Shown here: piece after piece, positions 1-6,934 of the stretch
Numbering within the stretch: position 1 is the first letter of the stretch
Layout: the number at the start of each line of letters is the position of its first letter
DNA from: UBA1234 sp964400015
GTDB lineage: Bacteria; Bacillota; Clostridia; TANB77; UBA1234
DNA length: 11,163 nucleotides
Assembly (NCBI GenBank): GCA_964400015.1
Contig: CAYNRR010000025.1
Span: 1-11,163, forward strand
Reading direction: 5' to 3'
Made by a program: the position numbers and the translations under genes
The notes under the pieces: model-generated
What the model was told of the DNA's origin: nothing
The model's input: the letters and a program-made list of their open reading frames with translations, nothing else
The model's database searches: none

Positions 1-1702
1 CGTCTCCGTTATAGTTTATTGCTTGTTGACCCCATGATAGTTTTACGGGTTCGACGAAGAAAGTTACAATTGCCGCAGCTCTCGTATAATCCCATCCAAC
101 TGTAACTGTGCCTACTGGTGAACTACTAGTTGGTTTGCTTGCAGGTGCAAGATTAGCTAACTCTGAAACTTGTGTTGCACATCCTACATATCTATATCCT
201 GTTTTATCTATTAACTTCATATTTGCTGGAATTGATTCTGTTACATTTATAGGACCATTATTATATACAGTTACTGTTTTCCAGGTGTATAGTCCTGCAT
301 ACCCATTTTTAGGAACTTTTCCATCTAAAGTTCTATAACAATAATATATATTAGCTGTCCATGGAACTGCTCCTTCGGATTCGTATCCACCATATTGGAA
401 TAAGCTATCTCCTGTCATAGTTACTTTTGCCCAAAACCTATTAGGTCTTATTAGCCATCCACCATTTGGATGATTAAATTCTAAGTAATATGTTGTACCA
501 CTTTGCGTAATATTGGGTGAATAAGTCACACCTTTATTACGGTAAATAGTCTGAGCATAACTATATAACGGATCATTCCAGTCTAGTTGTATATGTTCCG
601 ATGCTCTGTTAATTTCCTTAGAAATTAATTGCATAGCTTCATAAAATTCTTCCTCTGAATTAACATACATATCTTCACCTATCATCGCTGCCGTTCCACC
701 ATAAAGTTTTGTTTGTGCATCATATGTAGATTTTGCATAATCTTTAGTTTTTTGTGCATGAGTTTTTAAGCTTTTTCTTCCCCACGATTCTAAAGCAACT
801 TCTTCTGGATTGATTTGAGGATTAACTTCATTTCCCTCTCCATCTTGCAAAGTCGGTGAAGTGCTATCATCAGATTTCCAATACAATGTATATGTTCCAT
901 GAGGTAATGTTGGAACATCTTCCATTTTTATAGATGCGTCCGATGCAACATATTTATTCCCTGGCAAACCTTTTAAAGTTAATTCTGCATATGTTCCGTT
1001 ATTAATAGTTAAGTTACAATTACAAACATTGCAAGAATAACTAACACGATCTATATAATCATTAGATAATCCTTCATAACAATGAAATCTACGATCGTTT
1101 GTATCTTTCATTACATATTTGCAACCTGTACAATAATGCTTAGTTGGATTTTCACCACCATCATATTTGTGAGCTTCTAATTTTTCCTGATCCCAGTCTT
1201 CTTTGCAAGCAGTACAGTATTTGTAATGATATTCATCGTCATCTTTCGGTAATTCTTTATCACCATCTTCATTATGGTATGTTTTTTCTACATATCCACA
1301 GGTAGAGCATATTCTTTTATGTTGTTTTTCTCCCAAAGAAATATAGTCTCCATAAGTATGATCCGTTCCTCCATATTTAGCTTTACAAGTTGAACAATTC
1401 TTGTAGTGTTTTCCATCTTCACCATCGTACCAAGAACCACCTAAATGAGCTTCTCCTTCATATCGAGCTTCACATATCTTGCACGTCTTATAATGATAGC
1501 CATTTCCACCATCAGAAAAATAACCTCCCGAGTGAGATATTCCATCATCGTATGTCTTATTACATCCAGAGCATATTTTGTAATGATAGCCATTCCCGCC
1601 ATTAGAATAATTTCCACTAAAACTATGCGTGTGCGTAACAGTACCACTACCACCATCAAGTGCTGAGTTTGCAACTTGTGTTGCATACACAACCCCTGTC
1701 AT
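1..1702 (-). CDS. Cysteine-repeat cell-surface protein, 3' end beyond window, 5' end frameshifted
   Basis: An open frame runs without a stop from an ATG at 1702 to the left edge (567 residues seen, C-terminus missing). I do not recognise a named family. Residues 27-196 contain six copies of a roughly 29-residue unit built around H-Y-K-x-C-x-x-C followed by K/Y (CxxC at residues 44-47, 74-77, 103-106, 132-135, 163-166 and 191-194), like zinc-ribbon or 'CSxCG' repeats of Firmicute surface proteins. Another Cys cluster lies at 224-229 (C-x-x-C-x-C). Residues 230-567 are Tyr/Trp/Asn-rich and look like extracellular beta-rich domains. The ATG at 1702 has no good ribosome binding site and is preceded in frame by a TGA. 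The natural start is probably the TTG at 1754 in another frame, which encodes a signal peptide. Follows the SLH gene and is probably co-transcribed and coupled to it. Function unknown; secretion is inferred. Confidence 0.75.
   Translation of the reverse strand, partial: MTGVVYATQVANSALDGGSGTVTHTHSFSGNYSNGGNGYHYKICSGCNKTYDDGISHSGGYFSDGGNGYHYKTCKICEARYEGEAHLGGSWYDGEDGKHYKNCSTCKAKYGGTDHTYGDYISLGEKQHKRICSTCGYVEKTYHNEDGDKELPKDDDEYHYKYCTACKEDWDQEKLEAHKYDGGENPTKHYCTGCKYVMKDTNDRRFHCYEGLSNDYIDRVSYSCNVCNCNLTINNGTYAELTLKGLPGNKYVASDASIKMEDVPTLPHGTYTLYWKSDDSTSPTLQDGEGNEVNPQINPEEVALESWGRKSLKTHAQKTKDYAKSTYDAQTKLYGGTAAMIGEDMYVNSEEEFYEAMQLISKEINRASEHIQLDWNDPLYSYAQTIYRNKGVTYSPNITQSGTTYYLEFNHPNGGWLIRPNRFWAKVTMTGDSLFQYGGYESEGAVPWTANIYYCYRTLDGKVPKNGYAGLYTWKTVTVYNNGPINVTESIPANMKLIDKTGYRYVGCATQVSELANLAPASKPTSSSPVGTVTVGWDYTRAAAIVTFFVEPVKLSWGQQAINYNGD
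1115..1624 (-). repeat. Six tandem ~29-codon CxxC repeats
   Basis: Within the cysteine-rich surface protein, the CxxC pairs recur with spacings of 30, 29, 29, 31 and 28 residues. The first two units share G-N-G-Y-H-Y-K-x-C. The third and fourth have S-T-C after the first cysteine. The units are diverged at DNA level and so look like an old internal duplication rather than a recent tandem expansion. Confidence 0.75.
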
Positions 1703-1754
1703 TCCGTATCAATGTTACAATCATCAATACTAATGCTATAAATTTGTTTTTCAA
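1703..1754 (-). other. Out-of-frame signal-peptide segment with TTG start
   Basis: A TTG at 1754 lies 2 bases after the SLH gene's stop and about 7 bases after a GGAGG. It reads M-K-N-K-F-I-A-L-V-L-M-I-V-T-L-I, a typical lysine-plus-hydrophobic signal-peptide start similar to that of the SLH protein upstream. After codon 17 the frame no longer matches the long downstream frame (1754 and 1702 differ by 52 bases). A shift of one base near the CGGAATGAC at about 1698-1706 would join it to M-T-G-V-V-Y-A-T-Q, completing the hydrophobic core and giving a VYA cleavage site. It is either a real frameshift mutation, a sequencing or assembly error, or a programmed/phase-variable site. No long homopolymer marks the junction. 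Confidence 0.7.
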
Positions 1755-1756
1755 TG

Positions 1757-2368
1757 TTATCCCTCCTTGTTTGTATATCTATATACAACCGTAGTCGCCT
1801 CAGCTCTTGTCATTTCGTTATCTGGTCCAAATGAGCCATCTGGATAACCATTTAAATAGTCTTCACTTATTGCATGTGTTAAAAATCTAACTTCTGATGC
1901 ATCTAGTAAACTAAAGTCTGTAAATGTTATAGATTTTTCTGTGTTTATAGTTGCACTTCTCATGTTGATATCGGCTTTTGATATTATCATTGCCATTTCT
2001 CTTCTTGTGATTGGCAAGTCTATATTTTCTAATGTGATTGTGTTTGGACTTACTACTCCATATGTTTGAGCTACATATAAGTATTGTCCAGCCCAATGTC
2101 CCTCTAATGCGTTTGGCGCAAGGTTTATGCTAACACCTTTTGGCATTGACGCTGCTATTACTAATTTCAAGAATTCTCCTCTTGATATTGTACCTTCCGG
2201 ATTGAAAGTACCGTCTGGATAGCCATTTACTACTTCTTTTTCTGTTAAGTCTGTTATGTACTCAATTGCCCAATGGTCTGCTGGCAAGTCTGTAAATGTT
2301 GCCGCAAGTACACTAGTTGTAGCAAATAAGACTACCATTGCTAAAAATACTAAAATTTTGTTTTTCAT
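1757..2368 (-). CDS. Secreted protein with three S-layer homology (SLH) domains
   Basis: 203 residues: a signal peptide (M-K-N-K-I-L-V-F-L-A..., likely cleaved after S-V-L-A-A around residue 23) followed almost entirely by SLH domains at about 25-66, 86-129 and 148-197. The SLH signatures N-G-Y-P-D-G-T-F (48-55) and N-G-Y-P-D-G-S-F (173-180) and the following T/S-R-A/G-E helix starts (62-65, 187-190) are visible. The middle copy is more diverged. SLH triplets bind secondary cell-wall polymers, so the protein should sit on the cell wall. Having no other domain, it may act as a wall anchor or small S-layer component. An AGGAGG 6 bases before the ATG supports the start. Its last codons (AAG GAG GGA TAA) supply the ribosome binding site of the next gene, implying translational coupling with the cysteine-repeat surface protein. 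Confidence 0.9.
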   Translation of the reverse strand: MKNKILVFLAMVVLFATTSVLAATFTDLPADHWAIEYITDLTEKEVVNGYPDGTFNPEGTISRGEFLKLVIAASMPKGVSINLAPNALEGHWAGQYLYVAQTYGVVSPNTITLENIDLPITRREMAMIISKADINMRSATINTEKSITFTDFSLLDASEVRFLTHAISEDYLNGYPDGSFGPDNEMTRAEATTVVYRYTNKEG

Positions 2369-2400
2369 AACAATCCTCCTATGCTATTTTATACACGCAT

Positions 2401-2429
2401 ATTTTACCATATGTGCATATATTTTTTAA
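2401..2429 (-). promoter_or_regulatory. Possible extended -10 promoter for the SLH operon
   Basis: On the minus strand, TAAAAT (2401-2406) is preceded by TGG, giving an extended -10 element. The base run 17 upstream (TTAAAA) is a poor -35. It lies about 33 bases before the SLH start codon. Weakly supported. Confidence 0.35.
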
Positions 2430-2500
2430 AAACAACAAAAAAATGTAATACATTTGTAATATTTTTGTAACATTCAGCCGAATGCTCCATAAATAGCATA

Positions 2501-2539
2501 ATAAAAGGATTCAAACCATTTTGATTTGAACCCTTTTAT
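2501..2539 (-). terminator. Rho-independent terminator of queA-tgt
   Basis: Arms 2501-2515 and 2525-2539 pair over 15 positions with a 9-base loop, about 25 bases beyond the tgt stop. The single non-Watson-Crick position is a G-U pair on the minus-strand RNA but an A-C mismatch on the plus strand, which favours minus-strand use. The U run (TTTTATTAT) overlaps the stem base. Confidence 0.7.
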
Positions 2540-2564
2540 CTTTTTATACATTTTATAATTTCAT

Positions 2565-3707
2565 TTAAATTCCTAGTGGACGATTTTCGCCATAGTATTT
2601 TTGATAAAATTCTTCTCTGAACTCTAACATTCTGTCTTCTTCTATTGCTGTTCTGACGTTTTCCATTAGTCTTACTAAAAATCTCAAGTTATGAATAGAT
2701 AGTAATCTTGCACCCAATATTTCGTCACATTTTATTAAGTGTCTTATATATGCTTTTGTGAAGTTTTTACATGTGTAGCAATCACACTCTGGATCTAATG
2801 ATGTCCAATCTCTTTCATATGTTGCATTTCTTACTACAATTTTTCCTTGTGATGTTAATGCTGTTCCGTTTCTTGCTATTCTTGTTGGAAGTACGCAGTC
2901 GCACATATCAATACCTCTCATTACTGCTTCTATTAAGTAATCTGGTGTTCCTACTCCCATCAAATATCTTGGCTTGTTTTCTGGTAAAAATGGAGTCGTA
3001 CTTGCCAATATATCATACATTAAGTCGGCTGGTTCTCCTACACTAAGTCCACCTACTGCATAACCTGGAAAGTCTAGTTCCACTAATTGTTTAGCACTTA
3101 TTTCACGAAGGTCTTTGTACATTCCTCCTTGAACAATTCCAAATAATCCTTGTCTATCAGGATTTTTATGCGCTTCTTTGCAGCGTTTTGCCCATCTTGT
3201 TGTACGTTCCATTGATTTTCTTGTATATTCATAATCTGCAGGATATTTTACACACTCATCAAATGCCATCATTATGTCTGAACCTAAGTTGTTTTGAATT
3301 GACATTGATTTTTCTGGTGAAATGAAGTGTTTTGAACCATCTAAGTGTGATCTAAATTCAACACCTTCTTCTGTTATTTTTCTTAAATCACCTAAACTAA
3401 ACACTTGAAATCCGCCACTATCTGTAAGGATAGCACCATCCCAATTCATGAATTTGTGTAATCCACCAGCTTCTGCAACTAGTTGGTCCCCTGGTCTTAA
3501 GTATAAATGATATGTATTTGATAAAATTATTTTAGCTTTTATATCTTCTTTTAATTCTTTTGGAGTCATTGTTTTTACTGTTGCTTGAGTACCTACCGGC
3601 ATAAATACAGGTGTTTCTATTATACCATGTGGAGTATGAATTCTTCCACGACGTGCACCTGTCTTACTATCTTTTTTTATTAGTTCATATCTAATTGGTT
3701 GTTCCAT
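2565..3707 (-). CDS. tgt: tRNA-guanine transglycosylase (queuine tRNA-ribosyltransferase)
   Basis: Cytosolic enzyme that exchanges guanine-34 in the anticodon of GU(N) tRNAs (Asp, Asn, His, Tyr) for the queuosine precursor preQ1. 380 residues, the normal bacterial length. Visible motifs: T-D-S-G-G-F-Q (95-101, with the conserved catalytic Asp at 96), F-D-E-C (149-152), G-I-V-Q-G-G (190-195), G-G-L-S-V-G-E (219-225), and C-D-C-V-L-P-T-R (269-276, with the nucleophile Asp expected at 270). The zinc site is C308, C310, C313 and H339. I chose the ATG at 3707 because AGGAG sits 6 bases upstream. An in-frame ATG at 3728, overlapping the end of queA, would add seven residues but leaves that AGGAG inside the gene. 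Directly downstream of queA, ending before a terminator. Confidence 0.97.
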   Translation of the reverse strand: MEQPIRYELIKKDSKTGARRGRIHTPHGIIETPVFMPVGTQATVKTMTPKELKEDIKAKIILSNTYHLYLRPGDQLVAEAGGLHKFMNWDGAILTDSGGFQVFSLGDLRKITEEGVEFRSHLDGSKHFISPEKSMSIQNNLGSDIMMAFDECVKYPADYEYTRKSMERTTRWAKRCKEAHKNPDRQGLFGIVQGGMYKDLREISAKQLVELDFPGYAVGGLSVGEPADLMYDILASTTPFLPENKPRYLMGVGTPDYLIEAVMRGIDMCDCVLPTRIARNGTALTSQGKIVVRNATYERDWTSLDPECDCYTCKNFTKAYIRHLIKCDEILGARLLSIHNLRFLVRLMENVRTAIEEDRMLEFREEFYQKYYGENRPLGI

Positions 3708-3717
3708 CTTTTTCTCC

Positions 3718-4761
3718 TTATTTATCATATTTTATTAACATAGCATCTCCGAAACTGAAAAATCTATATTTTTCTTTTACTGCTTCTTCATATGCTTTCA
3801 TAATATATTCACGTGTTGCAAGCGCTGAAACTAACATGACTAAAGTACTTTCTGGCAAATGAAAATTAGTAATCAAACAATCTAATACTTTAAATTTATA
3901 TCCTGGATATATAAATATTTCTGTATTTCCTTTCTTTGGCTCCAAATGACCATTTTCATCAGCTGCACTTTCAACTGTTCTGCACGATGTAGTGCCAACA
4001 CAAAATACTCTTCCACCTCTTGCTTTTGTTTCGTTTATAATTTTACAAGCTTCTTCATCTATTTCATAATACTCTGAATGCATTTTATGGTTTTCAATAA
4101 TTTCTTCCTTTACAGGTCTAAAAGTTCCAAGTCCAACATGAAGCATTACTTTTGCAATTTTTACTCCACTTTTTTCAAGCTGTTCCAATAATTCTTTGGT
4201 AAAGTGTAATCCTGCCGTTGGTGCTGCACTTGAGCCGGCTGTTTTAGCATAGACAGTTTGATATCTGTCTTTATCTTTTAATTTTTCATGAATATATGGA
4301 GGAAGTGGCATAGCACCAATTTCGTCTAGTATTTCATTTAAAATTCCTGTATATTCAAGTTTAACTTTTCGATTTCCATCTTCAAAAATATCTATTACTG
4401 TTGCTTTTAAAATTTGTTTGCCGTTGGCTTCAAAAAATATTTCTGAACCTATTTTGCATTTTTTGCCTGGTTTTACAAGTACTTCCCATTCATTATTACC
4501 AAAGTCTTTTAGCAATAGTAATTCTATTTTTTCTTCTTTTTCTAGTCTATGGCCATAAATTCTTGCTGGAATTACTTTGGTTTCATTCAAAACTAAGCAA
4601 TCATTTGGTGTTATATATTCAACTATATTTTTAAAAACTTTATGCGTAATTTCACCAGTATCTTTGTCTAATACTAATAGCCTTGATTCATCTCTTTTTT
4701 CGATGGGTAGTTGTGCTATAAGTTCTTCTGGTAAATCATAATAAAAATCTGAAAGTTTCAT
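3718..4761 (-). CDS. queA: S-adenosylmethionine:tRNA ribosyltransferase-isomerase
   Basis: Transfers and isomerises the ribosyl group of S-adenosylmethionine onto preQ1-modified tRNA to make epoxyqueuosine, the step after Tgt. 347 residues, full length. Recognisable family blocks: Y-D-L-P-E-E-L-I-A-Q (8-17), R-D-E-S-R-L-L-V-L-D (23-32), P-A-R-I-Y-G (65-70), M-P-L-P-P-Y-I (151-157), A-G-S-S-A-A-P-T-A-G-L-H-F-T (175-188), H-V-G-L-G-T-F-R-P-V (208-217) and G-T-T-S-C-R-T-V-E (256-264). A GGAG-rich ribosome binding site precedes the ATG. The stop codon lies 11 bases before the tgt start, so the two form a tight operon. The later queuosine step (queG/queH) and the preQ1 synthesis genes are not in the window, so preQ1 may be made elsewhere in the genome or salvaged. 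Confidence 0.97.
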   Translation of the reverse strand: MKLSDFYYDLPEELIAQLPIEKRDESRLLVLDKDTGEITHKVFKNIVEYITPNDCLVLNETKVIPARIYGHRLEKEEKIELLLLKDFGNNEWEVLVKPGKKCKIGSEIFFEANGKQILKATVIDIFEDGNRKVKLEYTGILNEILDEIGAMPLPPYIHEKLKDKDRYQTVYAKTAGSSAAPTAGLHFTKELLEQLEKSGVKIAKVMLHVGLGTFRPVKEEIIENHKMHSEYYEIDEEACKIINETKARGGRVFCVGTTSCRTVESAADENGHLEPKKGNTEIFIYPGYKFKVLDCLITNFHLPESTLVMLVSALATREYIMKAYEEAVKEKYRFFSFGDAMLIKYDK

Positions 4762-4792
4762 TTTTCCTCTCCTTTTTGCAATTTGCTACTAT

Positions 4793-4820
4793 ATTTTATC
4801 ATAAATTATGGTAACTTCAA
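4793..4820 (-). promoter_or_regulatory. Candidate sigma-A promoter of queA-tgt
   Basis: Minus-strand TTGAAG (4815-4820), a 16-base spacer, then TAAAAT (4793-4798), ending 31 bases before the queA ATG. The short leader leaves no room for a preQ1 riboswitch, and none of its pairing pattern is visible. Confidence 0.5.
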
Positions 4821-4836
4821 GTCTTTTCTCACAGTA

Positions 4837-4871
4837 AAATCCCCTAGATTGTTTTGCAACCTAGGGGATTT
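4837..4871 (-). terminator. Rho-independent terminator after the degenerate JAMM-like gene
   Basis: Arms 4837-4851 and 4857-4871 form a 15-bp stem with a 5-base loop, starting 9 bases past the stop of the 4881-5396 gene. One position is G-U on the minus-strand RNA and A-C on the plus strand. The minus-strand U run is short (ATTTTAC). Confidence 0.8.
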
Positions 4872-4880
4872 CCTTAAAAA

Positions 4881-5396
4881 TCAGATAACCGTGCTACGGA
4901 GAGTATAGAACTCATTTTCTTCAAAAACATACTTGATGGCGATTTCCATATCTCCAGTAATGAGCAACGCATAGACATCATGCTCATTCTTCGTTCCGAA
5001 ATCAGTGAGGAATCGAACTTCCTCAGCAGTCAGCGTTTCTTCTGCTGGTTTCTCATCAATGTGGGTAAATCCAAAAAGCACAGCTTTGTTTTTGGCTAAA
5101 GAACGTTCCACCTTGGGAATGTATTCTTCAGCACAAATGTGCTGGTCTGCTTTCAGGGATTCGATGTAGCAATGAGAATCATCATCGGTGAAGAAGCTGG
5201 TAGAAAAGTGCTTGAAACCTAAAACAAGCAAAGACATTGGAGTCATGCTTGTAGCAGCCATCTGCCGTACTACGCCGATTTTGTTAGCAGGCGTGCCACT
5301 AATAAACACCTCTTCCCGAGACATAAAGGGTAAAGTATTTACTGCAACACATTCATTAGAGACTTCGTTTCGATCAGTTACTTGAGATTTAAACAT
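4881..5396 (-). CDS. JAMM/MPN-like protein paralogue with degraded metal-binding residues
   Basis: 171 residues from the ATG at 5396. An in-frame ATG at 5411 is less likely because the GGAGG that should serve as ribosome binding site would lie inside the gene. Hypothetical by itself, but clearly a paralogue of the protein at 6935-7480. Residues 29-61 (E-E-V-F-I-S-G...L-L-V-L-G) align without gaps to E-K-V-L-I-K-G...T-L-V-L-Y-G there. The C-terminal block Y-A-L-L-I-T-x-D...I/V-K-Y...N-E-F is shared (142-163). At the place of the paralogue's H-T-H...S-x-x-D it has F110-T-H112...T123-x-x-E126 with identical spacing, so the first His is lost and Asp has become Glu. Probably not an active metalloprotease; perhaps a binding or regulatory derivative. 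GC is about 43% over the lines counted, well above the neighbouring sigma and anti-sigma genes, suggesting transfer. It has its own promoter and terminator. Confidence 0.7.
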   Translation of the reverse strand: MFKSQVTDRNEVSNECVAVNTLPFMSREEVFISGTPANKIGVVRQMAATSMTPMSLLVLGFKHFSTSFFTDDDSHCYIESLKADQHICAEEYIPKVERSLAKNKAVLFGFTHIDEKPAEETLTAEEVRFLTDFGTKNEHDVYALLITGDMEIAIKYVFEENEFYTLRSTVI

Positions 5397-5440
5397 TAGT
5401 TTTTCCTCCATTTATTAAGCAATTCGCAGGGAACAATATT

Positions 5441-5480
5441 ATGATACCACAAAAAGGATATTCACGTCAATTATGTAAAA
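5441..5480 (-). promoter_or_regulatory. Promoter module of the degenerate JAMM-like gene
   Basis: Minus-strand -35 TTGACG (5465-5470), an 18-base spacer, and an extended -10 TGG-TATCAT (5441-5446). The bases upstream of the -35 box (minus-strand TTTTACATAA, 5471-5480) are identical to those at the same position before the 6935-7480 gene. It lies in the 112-base gap after the anti-sigma gene, so this gene can be expressed independently of the sigma operon. Confidence 0.75.
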
Positions 5481-5508
5481 CAAAAAAGTGCAGAATTTTA
5501 TAGAATTA

Positions 5509-6312
5509 TCATTCTTTCACCAATAAATAATAATACTCAGGTTCTATAAGCATATCATATAATGTTTTATACTCTCTTTCTGTGCTTTTTTCTATATTTA
5601 TAATCGTATAATAATCTGACTCGATAATATCTTTTAACAAACTTATGAAATAAGGTTCTGTTATTTCATCTGCTTTTATATAATATTTAATATCGCCTTT
5701 TTCAAAGATTGCATAATATGAGTTCTCATTATTAAAAATATAGACTTCAGTGTTTAATAGTTTTGATTTTAAAACATCTTCTCCTTCTAGCAAGGTTTTG
5801 TATTTATAAAGATATTCTTCCGACAATATAATCGAAAATTTGGCATTTTCTTTGTTACCATAAAGTAACTCTATCCATACCAAATTTTTGTATATGTTAT
5901 CAGAATCTCTAAAATAATTTGCAAATGCTTTTTTTAATGTATAATCCCCTATTTCTTCATATGCACATATTTTATTTTTTTCTATACTTTCTTCAATCAT
6001 GTCAATATTTGCATTGGATAAATCTATATTTTCTTCAATTCTATTTACATATAATAATTCTTCAACGATATTGTTATTCGTTTTATTCTCACTATAATTT
6101 TTCCTACTTATCGCGCTATTAGTGAAAAGGGTATTTATTATAAATGCAACTACTAACATAGAAAAAATAGGAATAAGAACCAATTTCTTATTAAGTTTTG
6201 GTTTAGTTTGATTGCTTTTAATTATTGAAATAGTATTTAATAATATCTCTTTTTTTCTCTCCTCAGGAAGAGAAACTTTATTTAAGGACATATATATTTT
6301 GTTATTTTTCAC
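5509..6312 (-). CDS. Membrane-anchored anti-sigma factor candidate
   Basis: 267 residues from a GTG at 6312, which overlaps the sigma-factor stop by 11 bases and has GGGAGG 8 bases upstream. An ATG at 6318 is too close to that site, and an upstream GTG at 6357 has no clear site. Visible layout: a short cytoplasmic N-terminus with charged helix (15-42), one membrane segment at about 44-63 (L-V-L-I-P-I-F-S-M-L-V-V-A-F-I-I), then about 200 extracellular residues rich in Glu, Asn and Tyr. The part around E-V-Y-I-F-N-N-E-N-S-Y-Y-A-I-F resembles the DUF4367-type domains found in ECF-associated membrane proteins, but I cannot confirm this. By position it should hold the ECF sigma factor inactive until an envelope signal arrives. 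No zinc-binding H-x3-C-x2-C anti-sigma motif is present. Low GC, like the sigma gene. Confidence 0.7.
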   Translation of the reverse strand: MKNNKIYMSLNKVSLPEERKKEILLNTISIIKSNQTKPKLNKKLVLIPIFSMLVVAFIINTLFTNSAISRKNYSENKTNNNIVEELLYVNRIEENIDLSNANIDMIEESIEKNKICAYEEIGDYTLKKAFANYFRDSDNIYKNLVWIELLYGNKENAKFSIILSEEYLYKYKTLLEGEDVLKSKLLNTEVYIFNNENSYYAIFEKGDIKYYIKADEITEPYFISLLKDIIESDYYTIINIEKSTEREYKTLYDMLIEPEYYYLLVKE

Positions 6313-6790
6313 TTTCATTCCCTCCCAATATTTTTTTAAGTTTTTTTCTTGCCTCACTTAAATGATTTCTAATTGTAGACTCCGGTTTTTCTAACATCTG
6401 AGCTATTTTGCTACAAGTATATCCCTCATAATAATATAAATAAATAACATCTTTATATTTTGCTGGTAATTTCATTACCGTACTCAATGTATCATCTATT
6501 TCAAAATCGATACTCTTTTCGATTTCACCTACAGTCACTCTTCTAGTCCAAAAGTTTTTTAACTTATTTTTACATATATTAGCTGTTGTAACAATAATCC
6601 AAGCTTTTTCATGTTCAAAATTTTCAAAAACTTTTTTACTTCTATATAAATTCAAAAAAACATCTTGAACACAATCTTCTGCATCATTACTGTTTTTTAA
6701 ATATGCAAAACTTAGTCTATAAATCATATCTATATTTCGATTATAAATATCTGCGATATCTTTTTCTGTATATTCAAAATCTGTTTGCAT
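6302..6790 (-). CDS. RNA polymerase sigma factor, ECF (sigma-70 family)
   Basis: 162 residues, normal for the two-domain ECF group. Region 2 covers about residues 12-75, with the core-binding helix D-A-E-D-C-V-Q-D-V-F-L-N-L-Y (36-49) and A-W-I-I-V-T-T-A-N-I-C-K-N-K. A short linker follows. Region 4 (about 105-155) has L-P-A-K-Y-K-D-V-I-Y-L-Y-Y-Y-E-G and a helix-turn-helix, A-Q-M-L-E-K-P-E-S-T-I-R-N-H-L-S-E-A-R-K-K-L. It directs RNA polymerase to a small regulon, typically for envelope or antimicrobial-peptide stress. The ATG is preceded by GAGGGGGTG. It overlaps the anti-sigma candidate downstream, so the two are translationally coupled. It cannot be assigned to a named B. subtilis sigma factor from the sequence alone. 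Confidence 0.93.
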   Translation of the reverse strand: MQTDFEYTEKDIADIYNRNIDMIYRLSFAYLKNSNDAEDCVQDVFLNLYRSKKVFENFEHEKAWIIVTTANICKNKLKNFWTRRVTVGEIEKSIDFEIDDTLSTVMKLPAKYKDVIYLYYYEGYTCSKIAQMLEKPESTIRNHLSEARKKLKKILGGNESEK

Positions 6791-6892
6791 ATTTTCACCC
6801 CCTCAATAATTAAACACAATTTAAGAACAAAAAGTGACGGATTTTTTTGTTTTTTATTTCAAATCATAATTAGTATATAACAATTATAAAAA

Positions 6893-6926
6893 AAGCCATA
6901 GATTAGTTTTATCTAACCTATGGCTT
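6893..6926 (-). terminator. Strong Rho-independent terminator after the JAMM-like gene
   Basis: Arms 6893-6906 and 6913-6926 pair over 14 positions with a 6-base loop, 8 bases past the stop at 6935, followed on the minus strand by a run of T (TTTTTATAA). One position is G-U in the minus-strand RNA and A-C on the other strand. It separates this gene from the sigma operon. Confidence 0.9.
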
Positions 6927-6934
6927 CTGAGCAA

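Noticed and set aside
1115..1624. CRISPR-like or tandem DNA repeat
   Set aside because: The repetition exists at protein level with about 29 codons per unit and diverged DNA, without identical repeats and unique spacers.
1390..1692. Short His/Ile-rich frames on both strands inside the cysteine-repeat gene
   Set aside because: They arise from the repeated CxxC-coding DNA read in other frames; the long minus-strand frame explains the region.
2771..3046. Plus-strand open frame opposite tgt, rich in Leu and Phe
   Set aside because: It is the antisense shadow of the conserved tgt coding sequence, with no ribosome binding site and low-complexity hydrophobic composition.
4762..4836. preQ1 riboswitch before queA-tgt
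   Set aside because: Queuosine genes often carry one, but the leader from the likely promoter is only about 25-30 bases and no preQ1-type pseudoknot sequence is visible.
5412..5508. Terminator of the sigma/anti-sigma operon
   Set aside because: Only a weak AGAAT/ATTCT pairing is present after the stop; readthrough into the next gene is possible, and no terminator can be supported.
6841..6880. T-rich stretch before the sigma gene as a separate terminator
   Set aside because: There is no stem before the T runs; the true hairpin is at 6893-6926.
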